This document shows, in pieces, positions 1-8,829 of a stretch of DNA of 64,000 nucleotides. Position 1 is the stretch's first letter, and each line of letters starts with the position of its first letter. Source of the DNA: Frigoribacterium sp. CFBP 13712 (GTDB lineage: Bacteria > Actinomycetota > Actinomycetes > Actinomycetales > Microbacteriaceae); NCBI RefSeq assembly GCF_014842255.1, contig NZ_JACYVH010000003.1, positions 124,001-188,000 of the forward strand, given 5' to 3'. Position numbers and translations under genes: made by a program. The notes under the pieces are model-generated. The model did not search any database, had not been told where the DNA came from, and saw only the letters and a program-made list of their open reading frames with translations.

Positions 1-48
1 ACGGCACGATGCATCCGTCGAGCCGACCATGAGCCACGAGGGGTCCCC

Positions 49-1278
49 TTGACCACGACCGACACCACCAGCACGAGCCGTACGACTCCGACGGGCCTCC
101 GTCTCTTCACCTCCGAGTCCGTGACCGAGGGCCACCCCGACAAGATCTGCGACCAGATCTCCGACGGCATCCTCGACGCTCTGCTGGCCGTCGACCCCGC
201 CAGCCGGGTCGCCGTCGAGACCATGGTCACGACGGGTCTCGTGCACGTCGCCGGCGAGGTCACCACCAAGGGCTACGTCGACATCCCGACGATCGTCCGC
301 GATCTCATCGTCGGCATCGGCTACGACTCGTCGGCGGTCAGCTTCGACGGCCGCACCTGCGGCGTCGAGGTCTCGATCGGCTCGCAGTCGCCCGACATCG
401 CGCAGGGCGTCGACTCGGCGCTCGAGGCGCGGGGCGGCGACGACGACGTCCTCAACCGCCAGGGTGCGGGCGATCAGGGCATCATGTTCGGCTACGCCAC
501 GAACGAGACGCCCCAGTACATGCCGCTGCCCGTCTGGCTCGCCCACCGTCTCGCCGAGCGACTCGCCTCGGTCCGCAAGACGGGCGAGCTCGACTACCTC
601 CGACCCGACGGCAAGACCCAGGTCACGGTCGGCTACGACGGCGTCGTGCCCGTCACGGTCGACACCGTCGTGCTCTCGACGCAGCACTCGCCGAGCGTCT
701 CGAGTGCTCAGCTCGAGAGCGATGTGATCGAGCACGTCATCCGTCCCGTGCTCGCCGAGGCGGGGCTCGACTCGAGCGGCACGCGATTCATCATCAACCC
801 CACCGGGCGCTTCGAGATCGGCGGGCCCCAGGGCGATGCAGGGCTCACCGGCCGCAAGATCATCGTCGACACCTACGGCGGCGCGAGCAGGCACGGCGGC
901 GGGGCGTTCTCGGGCAAGGACCCGTCGAAGGTCGACCGGTCCGCCGCCTACGCCATGCGGTGGGTCGCGAAGAACGCCGTCGCAGCAGGTCTCGCCGACC
1001 GCCTCGAACTGCAGATCGCCTACGCCATCGGACGCGCGGCCCCGGTCGGTCTCTACGTCGAGACGTTCGGCACGGGTCACGTCTCCGACCAGGTGATCAT
1101 CGACGCCATCGGCGAGGTCTTCGACCTCCGCCCGGCGGCCATCATCCGCGACCTCGACCTGCTGCGCCCGATCTACGCGGCGACGTCGACCTACGGCCAC
1201 TTCGGCCGCGACCTGCCCGACTTCACGTGGGAGGCCCTCGACCGCGTCGACGCGCTGCGGGCCGCCGCCGGGCTCTGA
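49..1278 (+). CDS. metK: S-adenosylmethionine synthetase
   Basis: Makes S-adenosylmethionine from ATP and methionine in the cytosol, supplying methyl donor for enzymes such as the rRNA methyltransferase encoded nearby. The 409 aa length is normal for the family. [12 protein letters not shown] is at residues 28-39, the signature GAGDQG at 139-144 and the phosphate loop GGGAFSGKD at 283-291. The TTG start at 49 is chosen because GAGGGG (38-43) sits 5 nt upstream; the ATG at 29 is out of frame and hits a stop at 50. About 16 Ser/Thr-rich residues precede the usual RLFTSESV beginning, so translation could start later, but no better start codon is visible. priA follows after 35 nt. Family assignment is certain; the exact start is less so. 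Confidence 0.97.
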   Translation: MTTTDTTSTSRTTPTGLRLFTSESVTEGHPDKICDQISDGILDALLAVDPASRVAVETMVTTGLVHVAGEVTTKGYVDIPTIVRDLIVGIGYDSSAVSFDGRTCGVEVSIGSQSPDIAQGVDSALEARGGDDDVLNRQGAGDQGIMFGYATNETPQYMPLPVWLAHRLAERLASVRKTGELDYLRPDGKTQVTVGYDGVVPVTVDTVVLSTQHSPSVSSAQLESDVIEHVIRPVLAEAGLDSSGTRFIINPTGRFEIGGPQGDAGLTGRKIIVDTYGGASRHGGGAFSGKDPSKVDRSAAYAMRWVAKNAVAAGLADRLELQIAYAIGRAAPVGLYVETFGTGHVSDQVIIDAIGEVFDLRPAAIIRDLDLLRPIYAATSTYGHFGRDLPDFTWEALDRVDALRAAAGL

Positions 1279-1313
1279 TCATCGGTGACCCCGCCACGCC
1301 GTCCGAGAACCCC

Positions 1314-3329
1314 GTGAGCGCGACGTCCGCCGGGACCCCCGGTCGGCCCGTCGCCCGTGTGCTCGTCGACTCGCCGCTGCCGCAGCTGGATCGTCTCTTC
1401 GACTACCGCGTCCCCGCGCGTCTGGTCGGACAGGTCGTCCCGGGCATCCGGGTCAAAGTACCGCTGCGATCCGCCGGCCGTATCGCCGACGGATTCGTGG
1501 TCGACGTCGTCGACGGATCCGACCATGCGGGCGAGCTCAGCGAAGTCGACGACATCGTGTCCGAGGTGCCCGTGCTGGCCCCCGAGGTCTGGCGGCTCGC
1601 CCGGGCGGTGGCCGACCGCGCCGGCGGCTCCGCGAGCGATGTCCTGCGCCTCGCCGTGCCTCCTCGGCAGGTGCGGGTCGAGAAGGCCTGGGCCGCCGCG
1701 CGCCTCGCGGCGGAGGGTGCCGACGAGCCGGTCACGGCGCCCGAGCCCGTCGTCGCCCAGGCCGTCACCGCGTACCGGGCCGACTCGCTCCACGATCTCG
1801 TCCCCGCGAGGGGCCGGGCCGCCGTCGACGCCGTCCCCCTGCTGGTCGAACTGGCCGACGACGGCGCGTGGGTCGGCCACTGGGCCGTCACCGCCGCTCA
1901 GCTGGCCACGGTGGCGCTGGCGGCGGGCGACAACGCGATCATCGCCGTCCCCGACTACCGAGACGAAGATCACGTCCTGCGGGCCCTCGCCGCGGTCGTC
2001 CCGTCCGAGGCGATCGTCCGTCTCGACTCCCGGCAGTCGAACGCCGACCGGTACCGGGCGCTCCTCCATGCCCGCGGCGACGACCCCGTCGTCATCGTCG
2101 GCAACCGCTCGGTCCTCCTCGCGCCGTCGGCTCGTCTCGGCGTCATCGTCGTCTTCGACGACGGCGACCCTCTCTTCTCCGAGCCGCTCAGCCCCTACGT
2201 GCACGCCCGCGACACCGCGCTCGTCCGCCAGGCGCAGCAGGACACGGCCCTGGTCTTCCTGGGCCACGCCCGGAGCACCGACGTCCAGCGCCTGGTCGAG
2301 CTGGGCTTCCTCGCCGAGGTCCGCCCCGATCCGCGGTACCAGCCCAAGGTGATCCCGACGTCTCAGCAGTCCGCGCACGACGGCTTCGCCGCGCGGGCAC
2401 GGATCCCCTCCACGGCCTGGACGGAGGCCCGAGCCGCCGTCGAGCACGGACCGGTCCTCGTCCAGGTGGCTCACCCGGGTTACTCTCCACGGCTCGCCTG
2501 CACCGAATGCGGCGACACCGCGCGCTGCCTGCGCTGCAACGGTCCGGTCGTCCAGCGTGAGCAGGGCGCCCAGCCCGCCTGCTCCTGGTGCGGAGCACTC
2601 GCGGTCGGCTGGCACTGCAAGACCTGCGAGGGCACGGCGATGAAGGCCGTCGGCACCGGTGCGTCCCGCACCGCCGACGAGCTCGGCAAGGCCTTCCCGG
2701 GGGTCCGCGTCATCGTGGCCGACGGCACGCGACCGATCACCCACGTCGACGACGCCCCCGCGCTGGTCGTCGCCACGCGCGGTGCCGAGCCCGTCGCCCC
2801 CGGCGGCTACCGGGCGGTCCTCCTCCTGGACGGGGAGCGCATGCTGGCGAGAGAGAGTCTCCGAGTCGCCGAAGACTGTCTCCGCTGGTGGGCCAATGCG
2901 ACGGCTCTCGCGTCTCGACGCGCACCCGTCGTGCTCGTCGGGGTCGGGGGAGCCCTGGCCTCCGCGCTGGCCACCTGGGAGCTCGCCCGCTTCGCCTCCT
3001 CCGAGCTCGCCGACCGTCGGCAGCTGCGCTTCCCGCCGGCCGTCCGCGTCGCGACGGTAACGGGCACCGTCGACACCGTCGCCCGAGCCCTCGGCGAGCT
3101 CCCCGACGAGGTGCGGGCCGAGACACTCGGCCCCGTCGACGTGCCCGAGGCCGGGGTGCGGGCCATCGTCCGCTTCGACGTGCGGCGCGGCGGCGAGGTG
3201 GCGCAGATCCTCAGGTCGCAGGTGATCCGGGCGGCCACCGAGCGTCGCAAGGCCATCGGTCAGAAGCGCGGTCGTGCCGTCCCTACACTCAGAGTGCGGT
3301 TCGACGACGTCGAGCCGTTCACCGATTGA
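1314..3329 (+). CDS. priA: PriA-like primosomal protein N' (helicase motifs lost)
   Basis: PriA normally recognises stalled forks and reloads the replisome. This 671 aa protein keeps the N-terminal fork-binding region (VDSPLPQLDRLFDYRVP) and the zinc-binding cysteine pairs (CTEC, CLRC, CSWC, CKTC) from about residue 396. The helicase core is degenerate: no GxGKT Walker A loop is present where AAGDNAIIAVPDYRDE stands, and DEEH is replaced by VVFDDGDPLF. Actinobacterial PriA proteins are known to be of this inactive type, so a structural primosome role is likely. The GTG start at 1314 is the first in-frame start after metK; no strong Shine-Dalgarno is seen. fmt begins 14 nt downstream. Confidence 0.9.
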   Translation: MSATSAGTPGRPVARVLVDSPLPQLDRLFDYRVPARLVGQVVPGIRVKVPLRSAGRIADGFVVDVVDGSDHAGELSEVDDIVSEVPVLAPEVWRLARAVADRAGGSASDVLRLAVPPRQVRVEKAWAAARLAAEGADEPVTAPEPVVAQAVTAYRADSLHDLVPARGRAAVDAVPLLVELADDGAWVGHWAVTAAQLATVALAAGDNAIIAVPDYRDEDHVLRALAAVVPSEAIVRLDSRQSNADRYRALLHARGDDPVVIVGNRSVLLAPSARLGVIVVFDDGDPLFSEPLSPYVHARDTALVRQAQQDTALVFLGHARSTDVQRLVELGFLAEVRPDPRYQPKVIPTSQQSAHDGFAARARIPSTAWTEARAAVEHGPVLVQVAHPGYSPRLACTECGDTARCLRCNGPVVQREQGAQPACSWCGALAVGWHCKTCEGTAMKAVGTGASRTADELGKAFPGVRVIVADGTRPITHVDDAPALVVATRGAEPVAPGGYRAVLLLDGERMLARESLRVAEDCLRWWANATALASRRAPVVLVGVGGALASALATWELARFASSELADRRQLRFPPAVRVATVTGTVDTVARALGELPDEVRAETLGPVDVPEAGVRAIVRFDVRRGGEVAQILRSQVIRAATERRKAIGQKRGRAVPTLRVRFDDVEPFTD

Positions 3330-3343
3330 GTTCAGGAACCCCC

Positions 3344-4351
3344 GTGCGTCTCGTCTTCGCCGGCAGCCCCGCCGCCGCCCTCCCGTCCCTCCGCGCCCTC
3401 GCCGAGAGCGAGCATGAGATCGTGGCGGTGCTGACCCGCAGCGACACCCCTCAGGGCCGCAAGCGCGTGCTGACGCAGACGCCGGTCGCCGTCGAGGCCG
3501 AGCGTCTCGGTCTGCCCGTGGTCAAGGCGCGTCGGATCACCGACGACGTGACCGAGCACCTCCGGGCACTCGACGCCGACCTCGGCGTCATCGTCGCCTT
3601 CGGGGCGCTGCTGCGCGAGCCCGTGCTCTCGCTGCCTCGACTCGGCTGGGTCAATCTCCACTTCTCGCTCCTCCCGCGGTGGCGCGGGGCGGCACCCGTC
3701 CAACGCGCCCTCATGGCCGGCGACGAGGTCACGGGGGCCGTCGTGTTCCAGCTCGTCCCCGAGCTCGACGCCGGCGACGTCTACGGCGTCGTCGAGCAGC
3801 GTCTCGGCGGCGCCGAGACCGCGGGCGGCCTGCTCGACGACCTCTCGGTCTCCGGTGCGGAGCTGCTCGAGCGCACGGTCGCCGACCTCGCCTCGGGCAC
3901 GGCCGTGGGCGTCGCGCAGAACGGCACGGTGACGCTGGCCCCCAAACTGACCCTCGACGACGGGGCGCTCGATCTCGGGCGGCCCGCCAGCGAGGTCCTC
4001 GACCGGTGGCGGGGGGTCACGCCCGAGCCAGGGGCGCACGTCCCCTTCGAGGGCGCCCGCCTCAAGATCCTCGAGCTGCGCGCCGTCGAGTCGCCCGATC
4101 TCGCCGTCGACCCGGCACCCGGCGCCCTCTCGCTGTCCGGACGCCGCCTCCTCGTCGGCACGGCCACCGCGCCCCTCGAGCTGGTGCGGGTCCAGCCCGC
4201 CGGCAAGAAGGCCATGGCGGCGACCGACTGGTTCCGCGGGCTGTCCGGCGATGACGCCCCGCGCCTCCTCGTGACCGCGAGCGACTCGGCACCCGACCCG
4301 GGCGGACCCGGCCGCCCCTCCGACCCCCTCGACGAAGGAGACCGCTCATGA
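3344..4351 (+). CDS. fmt: Methionyl-tRNA formyltransferase
   Basis: Formylates the amino group of Met-tRNA(fMet) using 10-formyl-tetrahydrofolate, for translation initiation. The 335 aa protein begins MRLVFAGSPAAALPSL and carries the formyltransferase active-site stretch NLHFSLLPRWRGAAP at about residues 104-118, with the catalytic Asn104 and His106; the partner Asp lies near residue 142 (ELDAGD). A C-terminal tRNA-binding domain follows. The GTG start at 3344 is preceded by AGGA (3334-3337). The stop overlaps the rsmB start (ATGA at 4348-4351), so the two are probably translationally coupled. The priA-fmt-rsmB-rpe order is conserved in actinobacteria. Confidence 0.96.
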   Translation: MRLVFAGSPAAALPSLRALAESEHEIVAVLTRSDTPQGRKRVLTQTPVAVEAERLGLPVVKARRITDDVTEHLRALDADLGVIVAFGALLREPVLSLPRLGWVNLHFSLLPRWRGAAPVQRALMAGDEVTGAVVFQLVPELDAGDVYGVVEQRLGGAETAGGLLDDLSVSGAELLERTVADLASGTAVGVAQNGTVTLAPKLTLDDGALDLGRPASEVLDRWRGVTPEPGAHVPFEGARLKILELRAVESPDLAVDPAPGALSLSGRRLLVGTATAPLELVRVQPAGKKAMAATDWFRGLSGDDAPRLLVTASDSAPDPGGPGRPSDPLDEGDRS

Positions 4352-5724
4352 GCCGTGTCCAGCCCGCCCGTCGGGTCGCCCTCGACGTCCTCCGCGCCGT
4401 CTCCGACGACGACGCCTACTCGAACCTGCTTCTCCCGTCGCGCATTGCCCGTGCCCGTCTCGACGCCGCCGACGCGGGTCTCGCGACCGAGCTCACCTAC
4501 GGCACGCTGCGCCTCCAGGGGTACTACGACCTCGTCATCGCGATCGCCGCCCGACGGCCCGTGTCGAAGATCGACCCGGCTCTCCTCGACGTCCTGCGGC
4601 TGGGCGTCCATCAGCTGCTCTCGACGAGGGTCGCCACGCACGCCGCGGTCGACGAGTCGGTCGAGCTCGCCCGCGAGGTCGGCAGTCGATCGGGCACCGG
4701 CTTCGTGAACGGGGTCCTCCGCACCGTCTCCCGCACCGACCCCGGGGTCTGGCGCGAACGCGTCCTCGAGGGCGCCCGGGGTGCCGACGAGGCGCTGGCC
4801 GCCGAGTGGTCGCACCCGGCGTGGGTCGTGCGGGCCTTCCGTCAGGCGCTCACCGCCGAGGGGCGGGGCGACGAGCTCGTCGAGCTGCTCGAGGCCGACA
4901 ACAGGGCCCCGCGGGTGAGTCTCGTGGCGTTGCCGGGGCTGGCCGAGGTCTCCGAACTGGGAGGCGCGGGTGGCGTCCTCTCGCCCGTCGCGGCGACCAG
5001 CGGCGGCGGAGATCCGGCGAGCCACCCCGCCGTCCGCGACGGACGCGCCCGGGTTCAAGACGAGGGATCGCAGATGGCGGCTCTGCTGCTGAGCCGCCAC
5101 CGCCCGATCGCGGACGGCGAGCGGTGGCTCGACATGTGCGCCGGGCCGGGCGGCAAGGCGGCGCTGCTCGGTGCGGAGGCGGCCGGAGGCGGCGCGCGGC
5201 TCCTGGCCAACGAGCTCGTCCCGGCGCGGGCGGGACTCGTCCGTCAGGCGCTCGAGCCCGTCCCCGGCGGCGTGCAGGTGGTCGAGGGCGACGCGACGCG
5301 CTTCGGCGCGGAGCAGCCCGAGTCGTTCGACCGCATCCTTCTCGACGCGCCCTGCACGGGGCTCGGCGCCCTCCGCCGCCGTCCCGAGGCCCGCTGGCGC
5401 AAGCAGCCCCGCGACGTCGGCGAGCTGACCGCCCTGCAGGCCCGCCTGTTCGCCGCCGCGATCGACGCCCTGGCACCCGGGGGAGTCCTCGCCTACGTGA
5501 CGTGCTCACCTCACGTCGCCGAGACACGGGCCATCGTGGAGACCGGCGTGCGGGGTCGCGACGACGTCACCGTGGTCGACGCGACCGCCTCCGCGGAGAC
5601 GATCGTGGGCGCCCCCGTCGACCTCGGCTCGGCGCCGTACGTCCAGCTCTGGCCGCATCGACACGGGACGGACGCGATGTTCGTCGCACTCGTCGAGAAG
5701 CGGCGCCAGCCCTCGGCCTCCTGA
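4348..5724 (+). CDS. rsmB: 16S rRNA (cytosine-5)-methyltransferase RsmB
   Basis: Predicted to methylate C967 (E. coli numbering) of 16S rRNA using SAM. The 458 aa protein has an N-terminal NusB-like helical domain (about 1-150) and a Rossmann methyltransferase domain. The SAM loop LDMCAGPGGK is at 261-270. The two cysteines typical of m5C enzymes are in DAPC (Cys336) and VTCSPH (Cys386, expected nucleophile). GAAGGAG (4334-4340) lies 7 nt before the ATG. The gene overlaps fmt by 4 nt. Family assignment is strong; the target base is inferred from homology. Confidence 0.94.
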   Translation: MSRVQPARRVALDVLRAVSDDDAYSNLLLPSRIARARLDAADAGLATELTYGTLRLQGYYDLVIAIAARRPVSKIDPALLDVLRLGVHQLLSTRVATHAAVDESVELAREVGSRSGTGFVNGVLRTVSRTDPGVWRERVLEGARGADEALAAEWSHPAWVVRAFRQALTAEGRGDELVELLEADNRAPRVSLVALPGLAEVSELGGAGGVLSPVAATSGGGDPASHPAVRDGRARVQDEGSQMAALLLSRHRPIADGERWLDMCAGPGGKAALLGAEAAGGGARLLANELVPARAGLVRQALEPVPGGVQVVEGDATRFGAEQPESFDRILLDAPCTGLGALRRRPEARWRKQPRDVGELTALQARLFAAAIDALAPGGVLAYVTCSPHVAETRAIVETGVRGRDDVTVVDATASAETIVGAPVDLGSAPYVQLWPHRHGTDAMFVALVEKRRQPSAS

Positions 5725-5775
5725 CGCGGCGCCGATCGTCGCCGTCGCGACGCGGCGCCGGACGGGTGGCCCCGC

Positions 5776-5781
5776 TAGGCT
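5776..5781 (+). promoter_or_regulatory. -10 element of a leaderless rpe promoter
   Basis: TAGGCT ends 6 nt before the rpe GTG start, so transcription would begin at or next to the start codon. No Shine-Dalgarno lies between. No convincing -35 hexamer is visible. Confidence 0.6.
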
Positions 5782-5787
5782 CGTCGG

Positions 5788-6453
5788 GTGTCCGTCCGCA
5801 TCAGCCCCAGCATCCTCTCGGCCGACTTCGCCAACCTCGAGCGCGACCTCCATCGCATCGGCGACGCCGATCTCGTCCACGTCGACGTCATGGACGGCCA
5901 CTTCGTGCCGAACCTGACGCTCGGGCTCCCGGTGGTCGAGCGCCTCCAGCAGGTCAGTCCGCTGCCTCTCGACGTGCATCTGATGGTCGACGACGCCGAC
6001 CGCTGGGCTCCTCGGTACGCCGAGCTCGGTGCGTTCTCCGTGACGTTCTCGGCCGAGGCCGCCGCCGATCCCGTCGCCACGGCGCGCGCGATCCGCAGCA
6101 CGGGGGCTCGCGCCTCCGTCGCCGTGAAGCCCGGCACCGACATCGCGCCGTACCTCGAGACGCTCGACGAGTTCGACATGATCCTCGTCATGACGGTCGA
6201 GCCCGGTTTCGGCGGCCAGTCGTTCATGACCGAGACCATGCCCAAGCTGGCCCGCGCGCGTGAGGCGGTCGACCGGTCCGGGCTCGACGTCTGGCTCGAG
6301 GTCGACGGCGGCATCGACGTCACGACGATCGTCACGGCGGTCGCGAACGGGGCCGATACGGTCGTCGCCGGCTCGGCCGTCTACGGCGGCGAGCCGTCGG
6401 AGCGCATCGCGGCTCTCCGTGCCGCTGCCGCGACGGTAGCCTTGACCTCGTGA
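5788..6453 (+). CDS. rpe: Ribulose-phosphate 3-epimerase
   Basis: Interconverts ribulose-5-phosphate and xylulose-5-phosphate in the non-oxidative pentose phosphate pathway, feeding the transketolase encoded later in the window. The 221 aa TIM-barrel protein shows the metal-binding HVDVMDGHF (His31, Asp33), the LDVHLMV strand, the phosphate loop VEPGFGGQ and EVDGGID. The GTG at 5788 is chosen because a -10 element sits 6 nt upstream and [14 protein letters not shown] matches the family start. It overlaps hisE by 4 nt (GTGA). Confidence 0.96.
   Translation: MSVRISPSILSADFANLERDLHRIGDADLVHVDVMDGHFVPNLTLGLPVVERLQQVSPLPLDVHLMVDDADRWAPRYAELGAFSVTFSAEAAADPVATARAIRSTGARASVAVKPGTDIAPYLETLDEFDMILVMTVEPGFGGQSFMTETMPKLARAREAVDRSGLDVWLEVDGGIDVTTIVTAVANGADTVVAGSAVYGGEPSERIAALRAAAATVALTS
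6437..6442 (+). promoter_or_regulatory. -10 element of a leaderless hisE promoter inside rpe
   Basis: TAGCCT lies within the 3' end of rpe and ends 7 nt before the hisE GTG at 6450. It could start a leaderless his-trp transcript independently of rpe. Position-based prediction only. Confidence 0.5.
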
Positions 6454-6713
6454 AGACCTTCGACGAACTGTTCGCAGAGCTCAGCGACAAGGTCCGCGAC
6501 CGCCCCCAGGGGTCGGGAACGGTGGCTGAGTTCGATGCGGGCGTGCACCAGATCGGCAAGAAGATCGTGGAAGAGGCCGCCGAGGTGTGGATGGCCGCCG
6601 AGTACGAGGGCGACACGGCGACCGCCGAAGAGATCTCGCAGCTGCTGTACCACCTGCAGGTGCTGATGCTCGCCAAGGGGCTGACCCCCGCCGACGTGTA
6701 CCGACATCTCTGA
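6450..6713 (+). CDS. hisE: Phosphoribosyl-ATP pyrophosphatase
   Basis: Second step of histidine synthesis: hydrolyses phosphoribosyl-ATP to phosphoribosyl-AMP. The 87 aa, all-helical MazG-like protein contains [14 protein letters not shown], the acidic metal-binding helix of HisE. The GTG start overlaps the rpe stop (GTGA, 6450-6453), and the start is supported by the -10 element 7 nt upstream. hisG, the preceding enzyme, follows after a 91 nt gap in which I see no promoter or hairpin. HisE and HisI are separate proteins here, not fused as in E. coli. Confidence 0.95.
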   Translation: MKTFDELFAELSDKVRDRPQGSGTVAEFDAGVHQIGKKIVEEAAEVWMAAEYEGDTATAEEISQLLYHLQVLMLAKGLTPADVYRHL

Positions 6714-6804
6714 TCCGTCTCCGCAGCCCCGCGAGACCGTCGTCCACCGGCGGTCCGACGTCATCCGGCCCCGACGGGCCGACCAGAGAGAACAGAGTCA
6801 TCAC

Positions 6805-7644
6805 ATGCTCCGCGTAGCAGTGCCCAACAAGGGCTCCCTCAGCGAGACCGCGACAGCCATGCTCGGCGAGGCCGGGTACTCGGGTCGCCGCGACACCCGC
6901 ACGCTCCACGTCGAGGACCCTCGTAACGGCGTCGAGTTCTTCTACCTCCGTCCGCGCGACATCGCGACCTACGTCGGCTCGGGTGCGCTCGACGTCGGCA
7001 TCACGGGCCGCGACCTCCTCCTCGATTCGCACTCGCCCGCGCACGAGGTCGCCCCTCTCGACTTCGGCGGCTCGACCTTCCGCTTCGCCGGTCCTCCCGG
7101 GCGCTTCACCGACCTGCGTGAGCTGCAGGGCACCCGGGTCGCCACGAGCTACGCGGGTCTCGTCGGCTCGTTCCTGGCCTCGCACGGGGTGACCGCGAAC
7201 CTCGTCGGTCTCGACGGTGCGGTCGAGAGCGCCGTCCGCCTCGGTGTCGCCGACGCCGTGGCCGACGTCGTGTCGACCGGCGGTACCCTCCGGGCGGCGG
7301 GCCTCGAGATCTTCGGCCCCGTCATCCTCGAGTCGACGGCCGTGCTCATCGCCTCCGACGAGAGCGTCGACGGGCTGGCCGTGCTGCACCGCCGTCTGCA
7401 GGGCGTGCTCGTGGCGAGGCAGTACGTGATGATGGATTACGACATCCCGGTCTCCAAGCTCGACGCCGCGACGGCGATCGCGCCGGGCATGGAGTCCCCG
7501 ACGGTCGCGCCCCTCCATGACGCCGAGTGGGCGGCCGTACGGGTGATGGTGAAGCGGACCGACACGAACCAGGTGATGGACGCCCTCTACGACCTCGGCG
7601 CCCGAGCCATCCTCGTCAGCCCGATCCACGCCGCGAGGCTCTGA
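6805..7644 (+). CDS. hisG: ATP phosphoribosyltransferase, long form
   Basis: Catalyses the committed step of histidine synthesis, ATP plus PRPP to phosphoribosyl-ATP, and is normally feedback-inhibited by histidine. The 279 aa protein starts [14 protein letters not shown] and has the periplasmic-binding-like catalytic domain ([12 protein letters not shown] near 60-75). The C-terminal ACT-like domain (about 205-279, ending [18 protein letters not shown]) marks it as the long form, which needs no HisZ partner. The ATG at 6805 follows a purine-rich stretch (GAGAGAAC). hisF starts 2 nt after its stop. Confidence 0.96.
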   Translation: MLRVAVPNKGSLSETATAMLGEAGYSGRRDTRTLHVEDPRNGVEFFYLRPRDIATYVGSGALDVGITGRDLLLDSHSPAHEVAPLDFGGSTFRFAGPPGRFTDLRELQGTRVATSYAGLVGSFLASHGVTANLVGLDGAVESAVRLGVADAVADVVSTGGTLRAAGLEIFGPVILESTAVLIASDESVDGLAVLHRRLQGVLVARQYVMMDYDIPVSKLDAATAIAPGMESPTVAPLHDAEWAAVRVMVKRTDTNQVMDALYDLGARAILVSPIHAARL

Positions 7645-7645
7645 G

Positions 7646-8440
7646 ATGACCGCCGCCGACCCGACGCTGGCCGTCCGGGTCATCCCGTGCCTCGACGTGG
7701 CGGCCGGTCGCGTCGTCAAGGGCGTCAACTTCCTCGACCTCCGAGACGCGGGCGACCCCGTCGAGCTCGCGCGCACCTACTACGAGCAGGGTGCCGACGA
7801 GATCACCTTCCTCGACGTCACCGCGACGGTCGACGAGCGCGCGACCATGTACGACGTGGTCCGCGCCACGGCCGAGCAGGTCTTCATCCCGCTCACGGTC
7901 GGGGGCGGGGTCCGCTCGACCGACGACGTCTCGCGTCTGCAGGCCGCGGGTGCCGACAAGATCGGCATCAACAGCGCGGCGATCGGCCGACCGTCCCTCG
8001 TCGGCGAGATCGCCGACCGCTTCGGCGCCCAGGCCGTGGTGCTCTCGCTCGACGTGAAGCGCTCCCCGCGAACCCCGTCCGGCTTCGTGGTGACGACCCA
8101 CGGCGGCCGCACCGAGACCGATCTCGACGCGCTGGTCTGGGCACGAGAGGCGGTCGAGCGCGGTGCCGGCGAGCTCCTCGTCAACTCGATCGACGCCGAC
8201 GGCACCCGTGAGGGCTTCGACCTCGAGCTGGTCGCATCGATGCGCGCCGTCAGCCGTGTCCCCGTCGTCGCTTCAGGAGGCGCGGGTGCGGTCGAGCACT
8301 TCGCCCCCGCCATCCAGGCGGGCGCCGACGCGGTGCTCGCCGCCTCCGTCTTCCACACCGGTCAGCTGACCGTCGACGACGTCAAGCGCGAGCTGGCGGC
8401 GTCCGGCATCCTGGTCCGTCGATCGCAGGAGCACTCATGA
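7646..8440 (+). CDS. hisF: Imidazole glycerol phosphate synthase, cyclase subunit
   Basis: Uses ammonia channelled from HisH to close the imidazole ring, giving imidazole glycerol phosphate and AICAR. The 264 aa (beta/alpha)8 barrel has the first catalytic Asp in [14 protein letters not shown] and the second in [13 protein letters not shown], plus [10 protein letters not shown] and [11 protein letters not shown] phosphate loops. hisH and hisA are not in the window. The ATG lies 2 nt after the hisG stop, and the gene overlaps hisI by 4 nt (ATGA). Confidence 0.97.
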   Translation: MTAADPTLAVRVIPCLDVAAGRVVKGVNFLDLRDAGDPVELARTYYEQGADEITFLDVTATVDERATMYDVVRATAEQVFIPLTVGGGVRSTDDVSRLQAAGADKIGINSAAIGRPSLVGEIADRFGAQAVVLSLDVKRSPRTPSGFVVTTHGGRTETDLDALVWAREAVERGAGELLVNSIDADGTREGFDLELVASMRAVSRVPVVASGGAGAVEHFAPAIQAGADAVLAASVFHTGQLTVDDVKRELAASGILVRRSQEHS

Positions 8441-8829
8441 CCGCCCCCCTCACCCGCGAGTCCGCCGCGCCCATCGTCGCTCGTGCGCGCTTCGACTCGG
8501 CCGGGCTGCTGCCCGCCATCATCCAGGAGGAGTCCTCCCGAGACGTCCTCATGATGGGCTGGATGGACGCCGAGGCGTTGATCCGCACGCTGACCGAGGG
8601 CCGGGTCACCTTCTGGTCGCGGTCCCGTCAGGAGTACTGGCGGAAGGGCGACACCTCGGGTCACGCGCAGTTCGTCCGCTCGGCGGCGCTCGACTGCGAC
8701 GACGACGTCCTGCTCGTCACCGTCGAGCAGATCGGGGCTGCCTGTCACACCGGCGCGCACTCCTGCTTCGAGGTCGGCCCGTTGTCGCCGGTCACGGCCA
8801 CGTCGATCGACGGAGATCCTCGTGTCTGA
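8437..8829 (+). CDS. hisI: Phosphoribosyl-AMP cyclohydrolase
   Basis: Third step of histidine synthesis: opens the adenine ring of phosphoribosyl-AMP. The 130 aa protein contains [25 protein letters not shown], the metal-binding aspartates DCDDD and the zinc cysteines in ACHTGAHSC. It is monofunctional; hisE is separate at 6450. It overlaps hisF by 4 nt and trpE by 8 nt, so the his and trp genes are physically fused into one transcription unit here. Confidence 0.96.
   Translation: MTAPLTRESAAPIVARARFDSAGLLPAIIQEESSRDVLMMGWMDAEALIRTLTEGRVTFWSRSRQEYWRKGDTSGHAQFVRSAALDCDDDVLLVTVEQIGAACHTGAHSCFEVGPLSPVTATSIDGDPRV

Noticed and set aside
2-52. Possible C-terminal end of an upstream gene (frame 2, stop at 50-52)
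   Set aside because: Only 16 codons are visible, with no recognisable sequence. It could be coaBC by synteny but nothing supports it.
5725-5787. Repeated CGCGGCGCC units after rsmB as a terminator
   Set aside because: They are two direct copies of a partly palindromic 9-mer, not a convincing stem-loop with a tail, and lie where the rpe promoter should be.
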